In this document: positions 50,730 to 57,750 of the stretch, piece after piece
Layout: every line of letters starts with the position of its first letter
Numbering within the stretch: position 1 is the stretch's first letter
Origin: an uncultured Verrucomicrobiales bacterium
GTDB lineage: Bacteria > Verrucomicrobiota > Verrucomicrobiia > Verrucomicrobiales > Akkermansiaceae
Direction of reading: 5' to 3'
Assembly: GCA_937905985.1 (NCBI GenBank)
Contig: CALCWC010000088.1
Location: 1 to 64,000 of the forward strand
DNA: 64,000 bases
Made by a program: the position numbers and the translations under genes
The notes under the pieces: model-generated
Seen by the model: the letters and a program-made list of their open reading frames with translations, nothing else
Databases searched by the model: none
Told to the model about the DNA's origin: nothing

Positions 50730-50861
50730 ATGAAGACGAAGATTCTACTGATGACGGCAACGGCGGTGCTGCTGGGTTCCTGCACCCAGGCGGACTGGGA
50801 CGAGGCAATCGAGTACATGACCGCGCCGAGCTCCGTAGATTCCGCCCACGTGGCACATTGA
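50730..50861 (+). CDS. 43-residue lipoprotein upstream of ruvB
   Basis: A short gene encodes MKTKILLMTATAVLLGSC followed by TQADWDEAIEYMTAPSS and VDSAHVAH. The lipobox LLGSC (Cys18) follows a classic signal sequence, so the mature peptide of only 26 residues would be lipid-anchored in the envelope. It has a strong promoter 12 bp upstream, and ruvB starts 18 bp after its stop. It may simply be a small abundant lipoprotein, like entericidins or Lpp-type peptides, or a leader for ruvB expression. No family was recognised. Confidence 0.7.
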   Translation: MKTKILLMTATAVLLGSCTQADWDEAIEYMTAPSSVDSAHVAH

Positions 50862-50879
50862 GCAACCCAACCCTGCCTT

Positions 50880-51902
50880 ATGAGCGAATCCCTGTACACA
50901 CGAGTGGCGGAAACTCCCGTCAGCAGCTTCGACATTACCCTGCGCCCGCCTGCGTTCAGCGAGTTCTGCGGGCAAGACAAGGTGAAGGAACGCCTGCTGC
51001 TGATGGTGGAGGCCGCCAAGCTGCGCGGCGACGTGCTGGACCATGTGCTGCTCAGCGGGCCTCCGGGGTTGGGCAAGACCACGCTGGCCAACATCATTGC
51101 CAACGCGGTGGGGCACAAGCTGCACACCACCAGCGGTCCCCAAATCGAGAAGGCGGGCGACCTCGCCGGCATCCTCACCAATATCGAGAAGGGCGATGTG
51201 CTCTTCATCGACGAAATCCACCGCCTCCACCCCGCGATTGAAGAGTACCTGTACCCCGCCATGGAGGATTTCCGGCTGGACATCATCATCGACCAGGGGC
51301 CGAACGCACGCTCCATCCAGCTCAATCTGCCGAAGTTCACGCTGGTGGGCGCCACCACGCGCGCCGGCATGCTCACCGGGCCGCTGCGCTCCCGTTTCGG
51401 CCTGGTGAACCGCCTGGACTACTACTCCGCGGACGAGCTCTGCCAAATCCTGCAGCGCTCCGCCGGGCTGCTGGACATTGATCTGGCGCCGGAGGGCGCC
51501 ATGGGCATCGCGCGGAGGTCGCGCGGCACTCCCCGCGTGGCCAACACGCTGCTGCGCTGGGTGCGAGACTACGCCCAGGTGCGCGCGGACGGCCGCATCA
51601 CGGACACCGTGGCGCAAGCGGCACTGAGCATGCTGGACATCGACGACGACGGGCTGGACGAAATGGACAAGCGCCTGCTGGAGACGATGGTGTACAAGTT
51701 CAACGGCGGCCCGGTGGGGCTGTCGTCCCTGGCGGTGGCTGTGGGGGAGGACGAATCCACCATCGAGGACGTGCACGAGCCGTTCCTCATCATGCAGGGC
51801 TATATCAAGCGCACGCCGCGCGGCAGGGAGGCCCTGCCCTCCGCCTACGCCAAGATTGGTGCCGCCCTCACCCGCAACGGCCAAGGGGAACTTCCGCTCT
51901 AA
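50880..51902 (+). CDS. ruvB: Holliday junction branch migration helicase RuvB
   Basis: RuvB is the AAA+ motor that, with RuvA, drives branch migration of Holliday junctions. The 340-residue protein has LRPPAFSEFCGQDKVKERL, Walker A GPPGLGKTTLANIIAN, Walker B LFIDEIHRL, sensor LVGATTRAGMLTGPLRSRFG and the C-terminal winged helix with GGPVGLSSLAVAVGED and GYIKRTPRGREA. It is the second gene of an operon between a tiny lipoprotein and a cell-wall amidase. ruvA and ruvC are not in the window. Confidence 0.97.
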   Translation: MSESLYTRVAETPVSSFDITLRPPAFSEFCGQDKVKERLLLMVEAAKLRGDVLDHVLLSGPPGLGKTTLANIIANAVGHKLHTTSGPQIEKAGDLAGILTNIEKGDVLFIDEIHRLHPAIEEYLYPAMEDFRLDIIIDQGPNARSIQLNLPKFTLVGATTRAGMLTGPLRSRFGLVNRLDYYSADELCQILQRSAGLLDIDLAPEGAMGIARRSRGTPRVANTLLRWVRDYAQVRADGRITDTVAQAALSMLDIDDDGLDEMDKRLLETMVYKFNGGPVGLSSLAVAVGEDESTIEDVHEPFLIMQGYIKRTPRGREALPSAYAKIGAALTRNGQGELPL

Positions 51903-51907
51903 CGACC

Positions 51908-52714
51908 ATGAAAAAACTGTTTCTGCTGATAGCGGCGCTGTGTGCGCTCACGATGCTGCCGAGCTGCGTGCAGCAGCGCCTGCGCGCCCAGGCCAGGGAA
52001 TCTCAGGTGGTGGTGCTGGACATCGGCCACTACTACGACCCGCAGCGCGGCGGCCAGGGTGCTCGCACGCCTGACGCCCGCTACGGCAACATCGAAGAAT
52101 GCGAATTCTGGTACAAGTACGCCATCCACACCAAGCGCGTGATTGAGCAGGCGGGCTACACCTGCCGCATCTGCAACCGCGGCGCCGCACCCTCCAATCC
52201 CACGTTGGCCGCCTATGGCCGCCGTGCGGGCGTGCACCAGATCAACACGCCGGTGGTCACGGGTGTCTACCGCTCCAAGTACCACCCGGACCGCATGGCC
52301 GTCGGCATCCTCAGCGCCGACTACGGAATCGACCAGAAGCCCGGCTGCATCGTCTTCCTCCACCACAACAGCAACTCCGACAACTGGCAGGTCTACAACA
52401 AGGGCGCCATCTACTGCAATGAGTGCGGCACCAGGCTCGCATCCGCCGTGGCGCAGGAAATCACCCGCTCCATCTACGGCTGCGGCATGAACAACAACGG
52501 CGTGCCCTGCGGCGTTATCATCCGCAACAACGGCCACCGCGGCGGCGGCGATTGGCTCAACACCTGCAACGAACACTGCGTGCCCGCCGCCATCACGGAA
52601 GCCGCCTTCCTCTCCAACCCCGACCACGCCAAGTTCCTCGGCAACGATGCCAACGCCGTCCGCTACGCCCAGGCCATCGGCCGCGGCATCGTGAAGTTCA
52701 TGCAATCCCGCTGA
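51908..52714 (+). CDS. N-acetylmuramoyl-L-alanine amidase (Amidase_3), lipoprotein
   Basis: It cleaves the bond between muramic acid and the stem peptide in peptidoglycan. The 268-residue protein is a lipoprotein (LCALTMLPSC). The zinc-dependent Amidase_3 fold is shown by LDIGHYYDPQRGG (first His), NIEECEFWYKYA (Glu), VFLHHNSNSDNW (second His) and ITEAAFLSNPDHAKFL (catalytic Glu). An insert with several Cys (AIYCNECGTR, YGCGMNNNG, CNEHCVP) is unusual and may form disulfides. It follows ruvB by 5 bp. Confidence 0.85.
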   Translation: MKKLFLLIAALCALTMLPSCVQQRLRAQARESQVVVLDIGHYYDPQRGGQGARTPDARYGNIEECEFWYKYAIHTKRVIEQAGYTCRICNRGAAPSNPTLAAYGRRAGVHQINTPVVTGVYRSKYHPDRMAVGILSADYGIDQKPGCIVFLHHNSNSDNWQVYNKGAIYCNECGTRLASAVAQEITRSIYGCGMNNNGVPCGVIIRNNGHRGGGDWLNTCNEHCVPAAITEAAFLSNPDHAKFLGNDANAVRYAQAIGRGIVKFMQSR

Positions 52715-52732
52715 GCGTTGGCGTGATTCAAC

Positions 52733-52762
52733 TTGACGCGCCACCGCGGGCAGGCATACAAT
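52733..52762 (+). promoter_or_regulatory. Promoter of the sugar O-acetyltransferase gene
   Basis: TTGACG (52733-52738), 18 bp and TACAAT (52757-52762). The predicted mRNA start falls at the palindrome just downstream. Confidence 0.7.
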
Positions 52763-52769
52763 GTTCTCA

Positions 52770-52782
52770 GGGAAAATTTCCC
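52770..52782. promoter_or_regulatory. Operator-like palindrome at the transcription start
   Basis: GGGAAAATTTCCC is a perfect inverted repeat around one central base, placed right where transcription from the promoter at 52733-52762 would begin. This is a typical repressor position; the regulator is unknown. Confidence 0.5.
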
Positions 52783-52853
52783 GCATCAAGCTCATGTACC
52801 TGCCGCAGGATGTGGGCGAATACTTTTTCGAACATTACAAAAGGGTAGCGACT

Positions 52854-53456
52854 ATGAACACACCCAACCACCAGCACGACGGCTCCCTGTACAGCGCCAC
52901 GGACGAGGAGCTTTTCCGCCAGCAGCAGGAGTGCCTGGAGCTGATGTACGATTTCAACCACACACGCCCGAAGGAGACGGCGCGGAGGGCGGAGTTGCTG
53001 CGGCAGATGCTCGCGGAGATTGGTGAAGGCAGCATGATTGAGCCGCCCATGAAAGCCAACTGGGGCGGGCGTTTCCTGCACCTCGGCAGCCATGTGTACA
53101 TCAACCACGGCCTCTCCCTGGTGGACGACACCCACATCTACATCGGCGACTGCACCAAGCTGGGGCCGAACGTCACCCTCGCCACGGCGGGGCATCCCAT
53201 CCTGCCGGAGCTGCGCGGCGAGCACGCCATGCAGTACAACCTTCCCATCCGCATCGGCAGGAACTGCTGGCTGGGTGCCAACGTGTGCGTGCTGCCCGGC
53301 GTCAGCATCGGCGACAACTCGGTCATCGGCGCCGGCAGCGTGGTTACGCGCGACATCCCCGCTAACGTGGTGGCCGCGGGCGTCCCCTGCCGCATCCTCC
53401 GCCCCATCGGCGACCACGATCGCCAATTCTACCACGCCAACCGGCCTATCAAATAG
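52854..53456 (+). CDS. Sugar O-acetyltransferase (maltose/galactoside type)
   Basis: The 200-residue product starts MNTPNHQHDGSLYSATDEELF. The longer frame overlaps the promoter and is rejected. The maltose acetyltransferase N-terminal domain (RQQQECLELMYDFNHTRPKE) is followed by a left-handed beta-helix of hexapeptide repeats. VYINHGLSLVDDTHIYIGD contains it, and the active-site His lies in ATAGHPILPEL. GRNCWLGANVCVLPGVSIGDNSVIGAGSVV is the classic end, in repeat units. It acetylates sugars with acetyl-CoA in the cytoplasm, but the precise acceptor is unknown. Confidence 0.9.
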   Translation: MNTPNHQHDGSLYSATDEELFRQQQECLELMYDFNHTRPKETARRAELLRQMLAEIGEGSMIEPPMKANWGGRFLHLGSHVYINHGLSLVDDTHIYIGDCTKLGPNVTLATAGHPILPELRGEHAMQYNLPIRIGRNCWLGANVCVLPGVSIGDNSVIGAGSVVTRDIPANVVAAGVPCRILRPIGDHDRQFYHANRPIK

Positions 53457-53458
53457 GA

Positions 53459-53500
53459 CTGGCAATGCAGGAATCGCCAGTGAAGCCGTATCATTGCCAG
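53459..53500. repeat. 9-bp inverted repeat between convergent genes
   Basis: CTGGCAATG (53459-53467) and CATTGCCAG (53492-53500) are perfect complements and bracket the gap between the acetyltransferase and the abiEii stop. It could help end both transcripts, but no T-run is present. Confidence 0.45.
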
Positions 53501-54390
53501 CCTTGGCCGGGAATCCATGAAAGCTCGAAATCAGATTGCGAGACTATAGCCTCCACCACGGGTTTGAGGAAAAGGATTATCTGATGCATCACCTCATCAA
53601 ACGGTATGGCCGCGCTGCCCATGCTGCGGTTGAAGAATAGCCACTTCCTGTGCATTTCGGACAAGCTTGCCAGCTTTTCCACATAGCTGAAAGTCATTGC
53701 ATCGTGATGCGTGCCGCGGTGCGCCAAGGTTTCCCTCATGGCGCGCTGCAGGGTGGCTCCATGGAACAGGAAGGTTCTGCTCAGGTTGCAGATGTCGAAG
53801 AAATCCTTCATGCGGCTGGTTTGCTCCATACGCTGGACAATGGCATCATACTTTTCCGCAATGGTGCTTTCCAGGGAGTAGGTGAGAATCTGCGCTGCGC
53901 TGTTGTCCGGCAGGAGCGGGCTGAGCGTCCTTGTCACAGGTGACGGAACGACGACGTCCCCTATCCCGAAATCAACGAACAGGGGCACCCTCACACGCTT
54001 GATATGAGCTGCGATGGATGCCTGCATACCGTGGTACTGCTGTTGCAGTGCAATGGGTTTCAGGCTCAACACCTCATAGGAGACGAACTCGTTTTCTGTA
54101 GGCGTGGCAATGATGCGGTCCAGCATGGTACGGATGGTAGCTTCATCATTGCTCAAGTGCCGCAGGAGGAAATCTGCGTCCATGGTGGTGCGGCCGCTGT
54201 GATTCATGGCCATGTACAGGAACAGCCCGCCTTTCAATATCAATTTGTCCGCATAAGAGCTGAGCGCAATGCGCCGCATGAACTCCTCCTGGCAGAACAG
54301 GAGCAGGGTTTGCTGGTAGCTTTCCCCAATGGCCGCTGCCTTGTTGTGGAGGCGCGCCAGCGCGGATGCTGCTTTGTCCTTTATTGCCAT
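53491..54390 (-). CDS. abiEii: AbiEii/AbiGii family nucleotidyltransferase toxin
   Basis: The ~299-residue product starts MAIKDKAASALARLHNKA. Type IV toxin AbiEii is a nucleotidyltransferase that stops growth, for example by extending tRNA 3' ends, upon phage infection or loss of antitoxin. The family motifs are visible: ADKLILKGGLFLYMAM, then GRTTMDADFLLRHLSND with the two metal-binding Asp. Also present are SLKPIALQQQYHGMQ, a VPLFVDFGIGDVV strand, and the late MKDFFDICNL stretch. The longer frame overlaps abiEi. The pair overlaps by 10 bp, with antitoxin first. Confidence 0.9.
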   Translation of the reverse strand: MAIKDKAASALARLHNKAAAIGESYQQTLLLFCQEEFMRRIALSSYADKLILKGGLFLYMAMNHSGRTTMDADFLLRHLSNDEATIRTMLDRIIATPTENEFVSYEVLSLKPIALQQQYHGMQASIAAHIKRVRVPLFVDFGIGDVVVPSPVTRTLSPLLPDNSAAQILTYSLESTIAEKYDAIVQRMEQTSRMKDFFDICNLSRTFLFHGATLQRAMRETLAHRGTHHDAMTFSYVEKLASLSEMHRKWLFFNRSMGSAAIPFDEVMHQIILFLKPVVEAIVSQSDFELSWIPGQGWQ

Positions 54391-54980
54391 AGTCCCACAA
54401 TATCCATGGTGGGTTGACGAATTCCGAGTTTGCCAGCGTAGTCCGAGAGTCTGGCGATATTCCGCTTGGGATCCTCGCAATATGCACGCACGGCTTTCAC
54501 GAAAACCTCCCGGTCCATCCGGTTGCGGCGGGAGATGCAGTCGCATATCGTGCGCTCTCGGTCGTACACGCGAATGCGGTGGCCCTGGTAGCGGGCGTGG
54601 GTGGCACCCAGCTTCAGGGATTCCGGGGTGAGGAAATACGGCTGGATGGGCGGATACCCGTGGCGGTATTTGCTCCTGTTGGCGTTTTGTGGCAGAGCCA
54701 GGTGCCAGCGGTTGGGAACGCGGTCCGTGTAGCCGTATACGCTCAGTGCGCTGTCCATGGCGACAATGCCCTCCGGGGCAACCTGCAGAAGCAGCGCCAG
54801 CTCGTCAGGTCCGTCCTCCGCCGCCCACAGGTAGTACCCCGTCCGCGGCTTGAGTATCAGCCCTTCGTCCATCAGACGGCCAAGCGTGCATGCATGCACT
54901 CCCGCCTGCGCCAGTTCGCTCCGGCGCATCACCCAGCCGTGTCGGCGGAACAGGGATTCTATTTCCTCTACGCTATGCAT
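54381..54980 (-). CDS. abiEi: AbiEi-type antitoxin with winged helix
   Basis: The 199-residue product starts MHSVEEIESLFRRHGWVMRRSEL, an N-terminal winged helix (to about residue 55) of the AbiEi_4 kind. A C-terminal domain follows with EGIVAMDSALSVYGYTDRVPN and RIRVYDRERTICDCISRRN. AbiEi neutralises AbiEii and represses its own promoter by binding inverted repeats. The Met at 54980 is chosen because TTGACA (55022-55017), 17 bp and TAATGG (54999-54994) lie just upstream and would be inside the longer frame. A 13-bp inverted repeat sits beyond the -35 box. Confidence 0.88.
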   Translation of the reverse strand: MHSVEEIESLFRRHGWVMRRSELAQAGVHACTLGRLMDEGLILKPRTGYYLWAAEDGPDELALLLQVAPEGIVAMDSALSVYGYTDRVPNRWHLALPQNANRSKYRHGYPPIQPYFLTPESLKLGATHARYQGHRIRVYDRERTICDCISRRNRMDREVFVKAVRAYCEDPKRNIARLSDYAGKLGIRQPTMDIVGLWQ

Positions 54981-54993
54981 GCCTATGCGGTTA

Positions 54994-55022
54994 CCATTAC
55001 CCCTTTTTAGCAAGTATGTCAA
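54994..55022 (-). promoter_or_regulatory. abiEi-abiEii promoter
   Basis: TTGACA (55022-55017), 17 bp, TAATGG (54999-54994) on the minus strand, with 13 bp to the abiEi ATG. Confidence 0.7.
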
Positions 55023-55033
55023 GCCAAAATATC

Positions 55034-55073
55034 CAAAATTAGCCAATTCGGCTGCCAGATTTGGCTAATTTTG
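55034..55073. promoter_or_regulatory. 13-bp inverted repeat, candidate AbiEi operator
   Basis: CAAAATTAGCCAA (55034-55046) and TTGGCTAATTTTG (55061-55073) are perfect complements with a 14-bp gap. A further GCCAAAAT half-site overlaps the abiE -35 side at 55023. The repeat lies between the divergent abiE promoter and the promoter at 55101, so a bound protein could control both. Confidence 0.65.
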
Positions 55074-55100
55074 TACATTTTTGCATTTTTCTTGTGCATT

Positions 55101-55130
55101 TAGGCGATTGGGTGCTTATATGGGTATAGA
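55101..55130 (+). promoter_or_regulatory. Shared accessory promoter, copy 4
   Basis: The spacer reads GGGTGCTTATATGGG before TATAGA (55125-55130), with GTGCATTTAGGCG upstream, matching the motif at the Rhs and Sel1-like genes. The -35 hexamer is the weakest of the four. The membrane-protein ATG is 20 bp downstream. Confidence 0.6.
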
Positions 55131-55150
55131 AACGTTTATCCGTAACCGCC

Positions 55151-55480
55151 ATGTTTGCCGCCGCATTCTACACCGTCCTCGTCTTGTCCTACATCATCTG
55201 CGTGGGGGACATCCAGCGCTGGAAGCAGACCATCCTGCTCAGGACATCCATAGCCTTTTGCCTGAACTGCTTCCTGTGGTTCTTCTCCGTCTTTTTTGAC
55301 GATTTCAGCGAAACCGCCCAAGGGTTGATGCTATTCCTGCTGGTGGTGCTCATGCTCGTCTTCGCCGTTGCCGTCTTCCTGAAACAAAGGTGGAAATGGC
55401 AGTCCGCCCTGGTTTTCTCCATTCCGTTCATCACGCTGGCCATCATCCACTGCTGCGGCGGCTACTTCATTATGTCCTAA
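55151..55480 (+). CDS. Small three-helix membrane protein
   Basis: The 109-residue product is almost wholly hydrophobic. Segments are around residues 3-18, 34-50 (CLNCFLWFFSVFF) and 58-76 (GLMLFLLVVLMLVFAVAVFL), with a fourth possible at the C-terminus (ALVFSIPFITLAIIHCCGG). No family was recognised. It is coupled to the Sel1-like gene 15 bp downstream and is driven by the shared accessory promoter. Position opposite the AbiE pair suggests the same accessory locus. Confidence 0.65.
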   Translation: MFAAAFYTVLVLSYIICVGDIQRWKQTILLRTSIAFCLNCFLWFFSVFFDDFSETAQGLMLFLLVVLMLVFAVAVFLKQRWKWQSALVFSIPFITLAIIHCCGGYFIMS

Positions 55481-55495
55481 CCCCCTTCCCGCCTC

Positions 55496-56113
55496 ATGAA
55501 AACCGACACCTTGAAAGTGACGGCCCTGGTACTGGGCATCCTGCTGGTTTTGATATCGCTGTATCTCAACTTCGTGTGGCATGAGGAGCTGCGGGAGTAC
55601 CGCGCCGCGGAGGCATACCTCGCCGAGCGGGATCGCGGTGCCGCGGAGTGCGCCGAGTACGCCCAAAAACACTATATGGAGAAAGGCATCATGAGCGACC
55701 TGCTGCGCATTGTGGCGGCGCAAAAGGGGGATGCCCACTCCCAGAACATCTTGGGGGACGATGGATGGTGGTGGGAGCAGCATCCCGACCTCCGCTTCCC
55801 AAGGGAGGCGCGCGAGCAATGGCTGCTGGCGGCGGCGCGCCAGGGCGCCCCCGAACACCAGTACGCGCTGGGGTTCTTCTATGCGGGTGAAAGCACTTTG
55901 GCAAGGGGGGAATCCGCGAAAAGGGAATTGGCCCGGAAGGCCGCCTACTGGTACAAGGAAGCCGCCTTGCAAGGCTACACTTGGTCCATGTGGAGCCTGG
56001 GCGAACTCTACCAAGCGGACGGCGCATTGGCGGACCCCGCCGCCGCGGAATACTGGCAGCGCAAATGGGAAGAGGCCGTTAGGATGAGGAACAAACGCGC
56101 TAGAGAGCGTTGA
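55496..56113 (+). CDS. Membrane-anchored Sel1-repeat protein
   Basis: The 205-residue product has an N-terminal transmembrane helix (VTALVLGILLVLISLYLNFVW) and two or more Sel1-like units. These read AREQWLLAAARQGAPEHQYALGFFY and KAAYWYKEAALQGYTWSMWSLGELYQ, in the usual A.....AA.QG...A...LG.... pattern. Sel1 repeats form helical scaffolds for protein contacts, often in signalling or stress at the envelope. It follows the small membrane protein in the same transcript. Another Sel1-like gene under the same promoter type lies at 22968. Confidence 0.8.
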   Translation: MKTDTLKVTALVLGILLVLISLYLNFVWHEELREYRAAEAYLAERDRGAAECAEYAQKHYMEKGIMSDLLRIVAAQKGDAHSQNILGDDGWWWEQHPDLRFPREAREQWLLAAARQGAPEHQYALGFFYAGESTLARGESAKRELARKAAYWYKEAALQGYTWSMWSLGELYQADGALADPAAAEYWQRKWEEAVRMRNKRARER

Positions 56114-56225
56114 TTCAACGCGTTACCCTGCACATTGTGGCATCACGGCAGCCCGTTGGGTGAAAAAGCTTGCCAACGGGGGAGAATTGGGCTACCCTTT
56201 GCCCCTCTCCGAATCACTGCTACAG

Positions 56226-57650
56226 ATGAAGAAGGTTCATTTTCTAGGAATATGCGGCACTGCCATGGGGGCGGTGGCCTCCGCCATGGCCCGCAAAGGG
56301 TATGACGTTACCGGTACGGATGCCAACGTCTACCCGCCCATGTCCACCTTCCTGGAGAGCGAAGGCATTCAGATTTTCCAAGGCTACAAGGCGGAAAACA
56401 TCCCCGGCGACGCCGATTTGATTGTCATCGGCAACGCCATGAGCCGCGGCAACGCGGAGGTGGAGGCCGTGCTGGAGCGCGGCTTGCGCTACATGAGCCT
56501 GCCGGAGACCATGAAGGAATTCTTCCTGTGGGGGCACCGCAACTTTGTGGTGACGGGTACGCACGGCAAGACGACCACCACCTCCATGCTTGCCTGGCTG
56601 ATGGAGGCCAACAACCTCAACCCGAGCTTCATGATTGGCGGCATTGCGCGCAACCTGCAGCGCGGTGGCCGTTTCACTGATTCACAGTTCTGCGTGCTGG
56701 AGGGCGACGAGTACGACACCTCGTTCTTCGACAAGCGCTCCAAGTTCCTCCACTACCTGCCGGAGGTGGTCATCATCAACAACATAGAGATGGACCACGC
56801 GGACATCTACGCCAACGTGGAGGAAATCAAGCTCTCCTTCAAGCGCCTGCTGCGCGTGGTTCCCCGCAACGGAGTGGTCTTCATGAACGCAGACTGCCCC
56901 AACTGCGCGGATGTGCGTGCCTGCGCCGCCAAGGAGCTGCGCACCGTGCGCACCGTGGGTGTGGGCATGGGTGCAGAGGCCGATATCCTCATCTCCGACG
57001 TGGAGCAGCGCACCGACGGCTGCTGTTTCTCCCTCTCCGGCGGCACAAACGAGGCCTGGGAAATGGTCAACGAGCGTTTCGACGTGCCGATGATTGGTGA
57101 GTTCAACGTGCGCAATGCGGCCATGGCCGCCTGTGCCGCCCGCGTGGCCGGGCTCACGGCGGACCAAATCCGCGCGGCCCTGAAATCCTTTGAAGGCGTG
57201 GCACGCCGGCAGGAGGTCCGCGGCACCGTCAACGGCATCACCGTGGTGGACGACTTTGCACACCACCCCACCGCCATCCGCCAGGCCATCGCCGGCCTGC
57301 GCCAGCGCTTCCCCAAGCGCCGCCTCTGGGTGCTCTTCGAGCCCCGCAGCAACACCACCATCCGCAACCTTTTCCAAAACGAGCTGGCAGACGCCCTCTC
57401 CCAGGCTGACCTAGCCGTTATCTCCCGTGTGGAGAACCACAAGAGCGTTGCCGCGGAGGACCAGCTTGACGAGGCCAAATTGAAGGCCGATATCGAAGCC
57501 AGCGGCACCGACTGCTATCTGGGCGAGAACGCGGACGACATCGTGTCCAACGTGGTGTCCCGCGCGCATCCCGACGATGTGCTGCTTGTAATGAGCAACG
57601 GCGGTTTCGGAGGCATCCACAAGAAGCTGCTCACCGCCCTGGCACAGTAG
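56226..57650 (+). CDS. mpl: UDP-N-acetylmuramate:tripeptide ligase Mpl
   Basis: Mpl recycles murein tripeptide by joining it to UDP-MurNAc. The ~474-residue protein starts MKKVHFLGICGTAMGAVASAMA, the glycine-rich N-terminus of Mur ligases. It has VTGTHGKTTTTSML (ATP-binding P-loop) and the Mpl-specific EGDEYDTSFFDKRSKFLHY, then NNIEMDHADIY and DDFAHHPTAI. EGDEYDT...FDKRSKF separates Mpl from MurC. A GTG start 66 bp upstream would precede the likely transcription start (TTGCCA, 17 bp, TACCCT), so the ATG at 56226 is used. Confidence 0.94.
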   Translation: MKKVHFLGICGTAMGAVASAMARKGYDVTGTDANVYPPMSTFLESEGIQIFQGYKAENIPGDADLIVIGNAMSRGNAEVEAVLERGLRYMSLPETMKEFFLWGHRNFVVTGTHGKTTTTSMLAWLMEANNLNPSFMIGGIARNLQRGGRFTDSQFCVLEGDEYDTSFFDKRSKFLHYLPEVVIINNIEMDHADIYANVEEIKLSFKRLLRVVPRNGVVFMNADCPNCADVRACAAKELRTVRTVGVGMGAEADILISDVEQRTDGCCFSLSGGTNEAWEMVNERFDVPMIGEFNVRNAAMAACAARVAGLTADQIRAALKSFEGVARRQEVRGTVNGITVVDDFAHHPTAIRQAIAGLRQRFPKRRLWVLFEPRSNTTIRNLFQNELADALSQADLAVISRVENHKSVAAEDQLDEAKLKADIEASGTDCYLGENADDIVSNVVSRAHPDDVLLVMSNGGFGGIHKKLLTALAQ

Positions 57651-57689
57651 GCATGGGACAAAACCGCGTCCGGCAGAACCGGATGCAGC

Positions 57690-57718
57690 AAAAAAACGCC
57701 GCGCTAATGCGCGGCGTT
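57690..57718 (-). terminator. Terminator of the protease-fusion gene
   Basis: A perfect 10-bp stem, AACGCCGCGC and GCGCGGCGTT with a TAAT loop (57695-57718), abuts A residues at 57690-57696. Read on the minus strand it is a stem followed by a T-run, 33 bp after the stop at 57751. It may also end mpl transcripts. Confidence 0.9.
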
Positions 57719-57750
57719 GGTGTTTACAGGAAAGAGCAGGTAATAACGAG

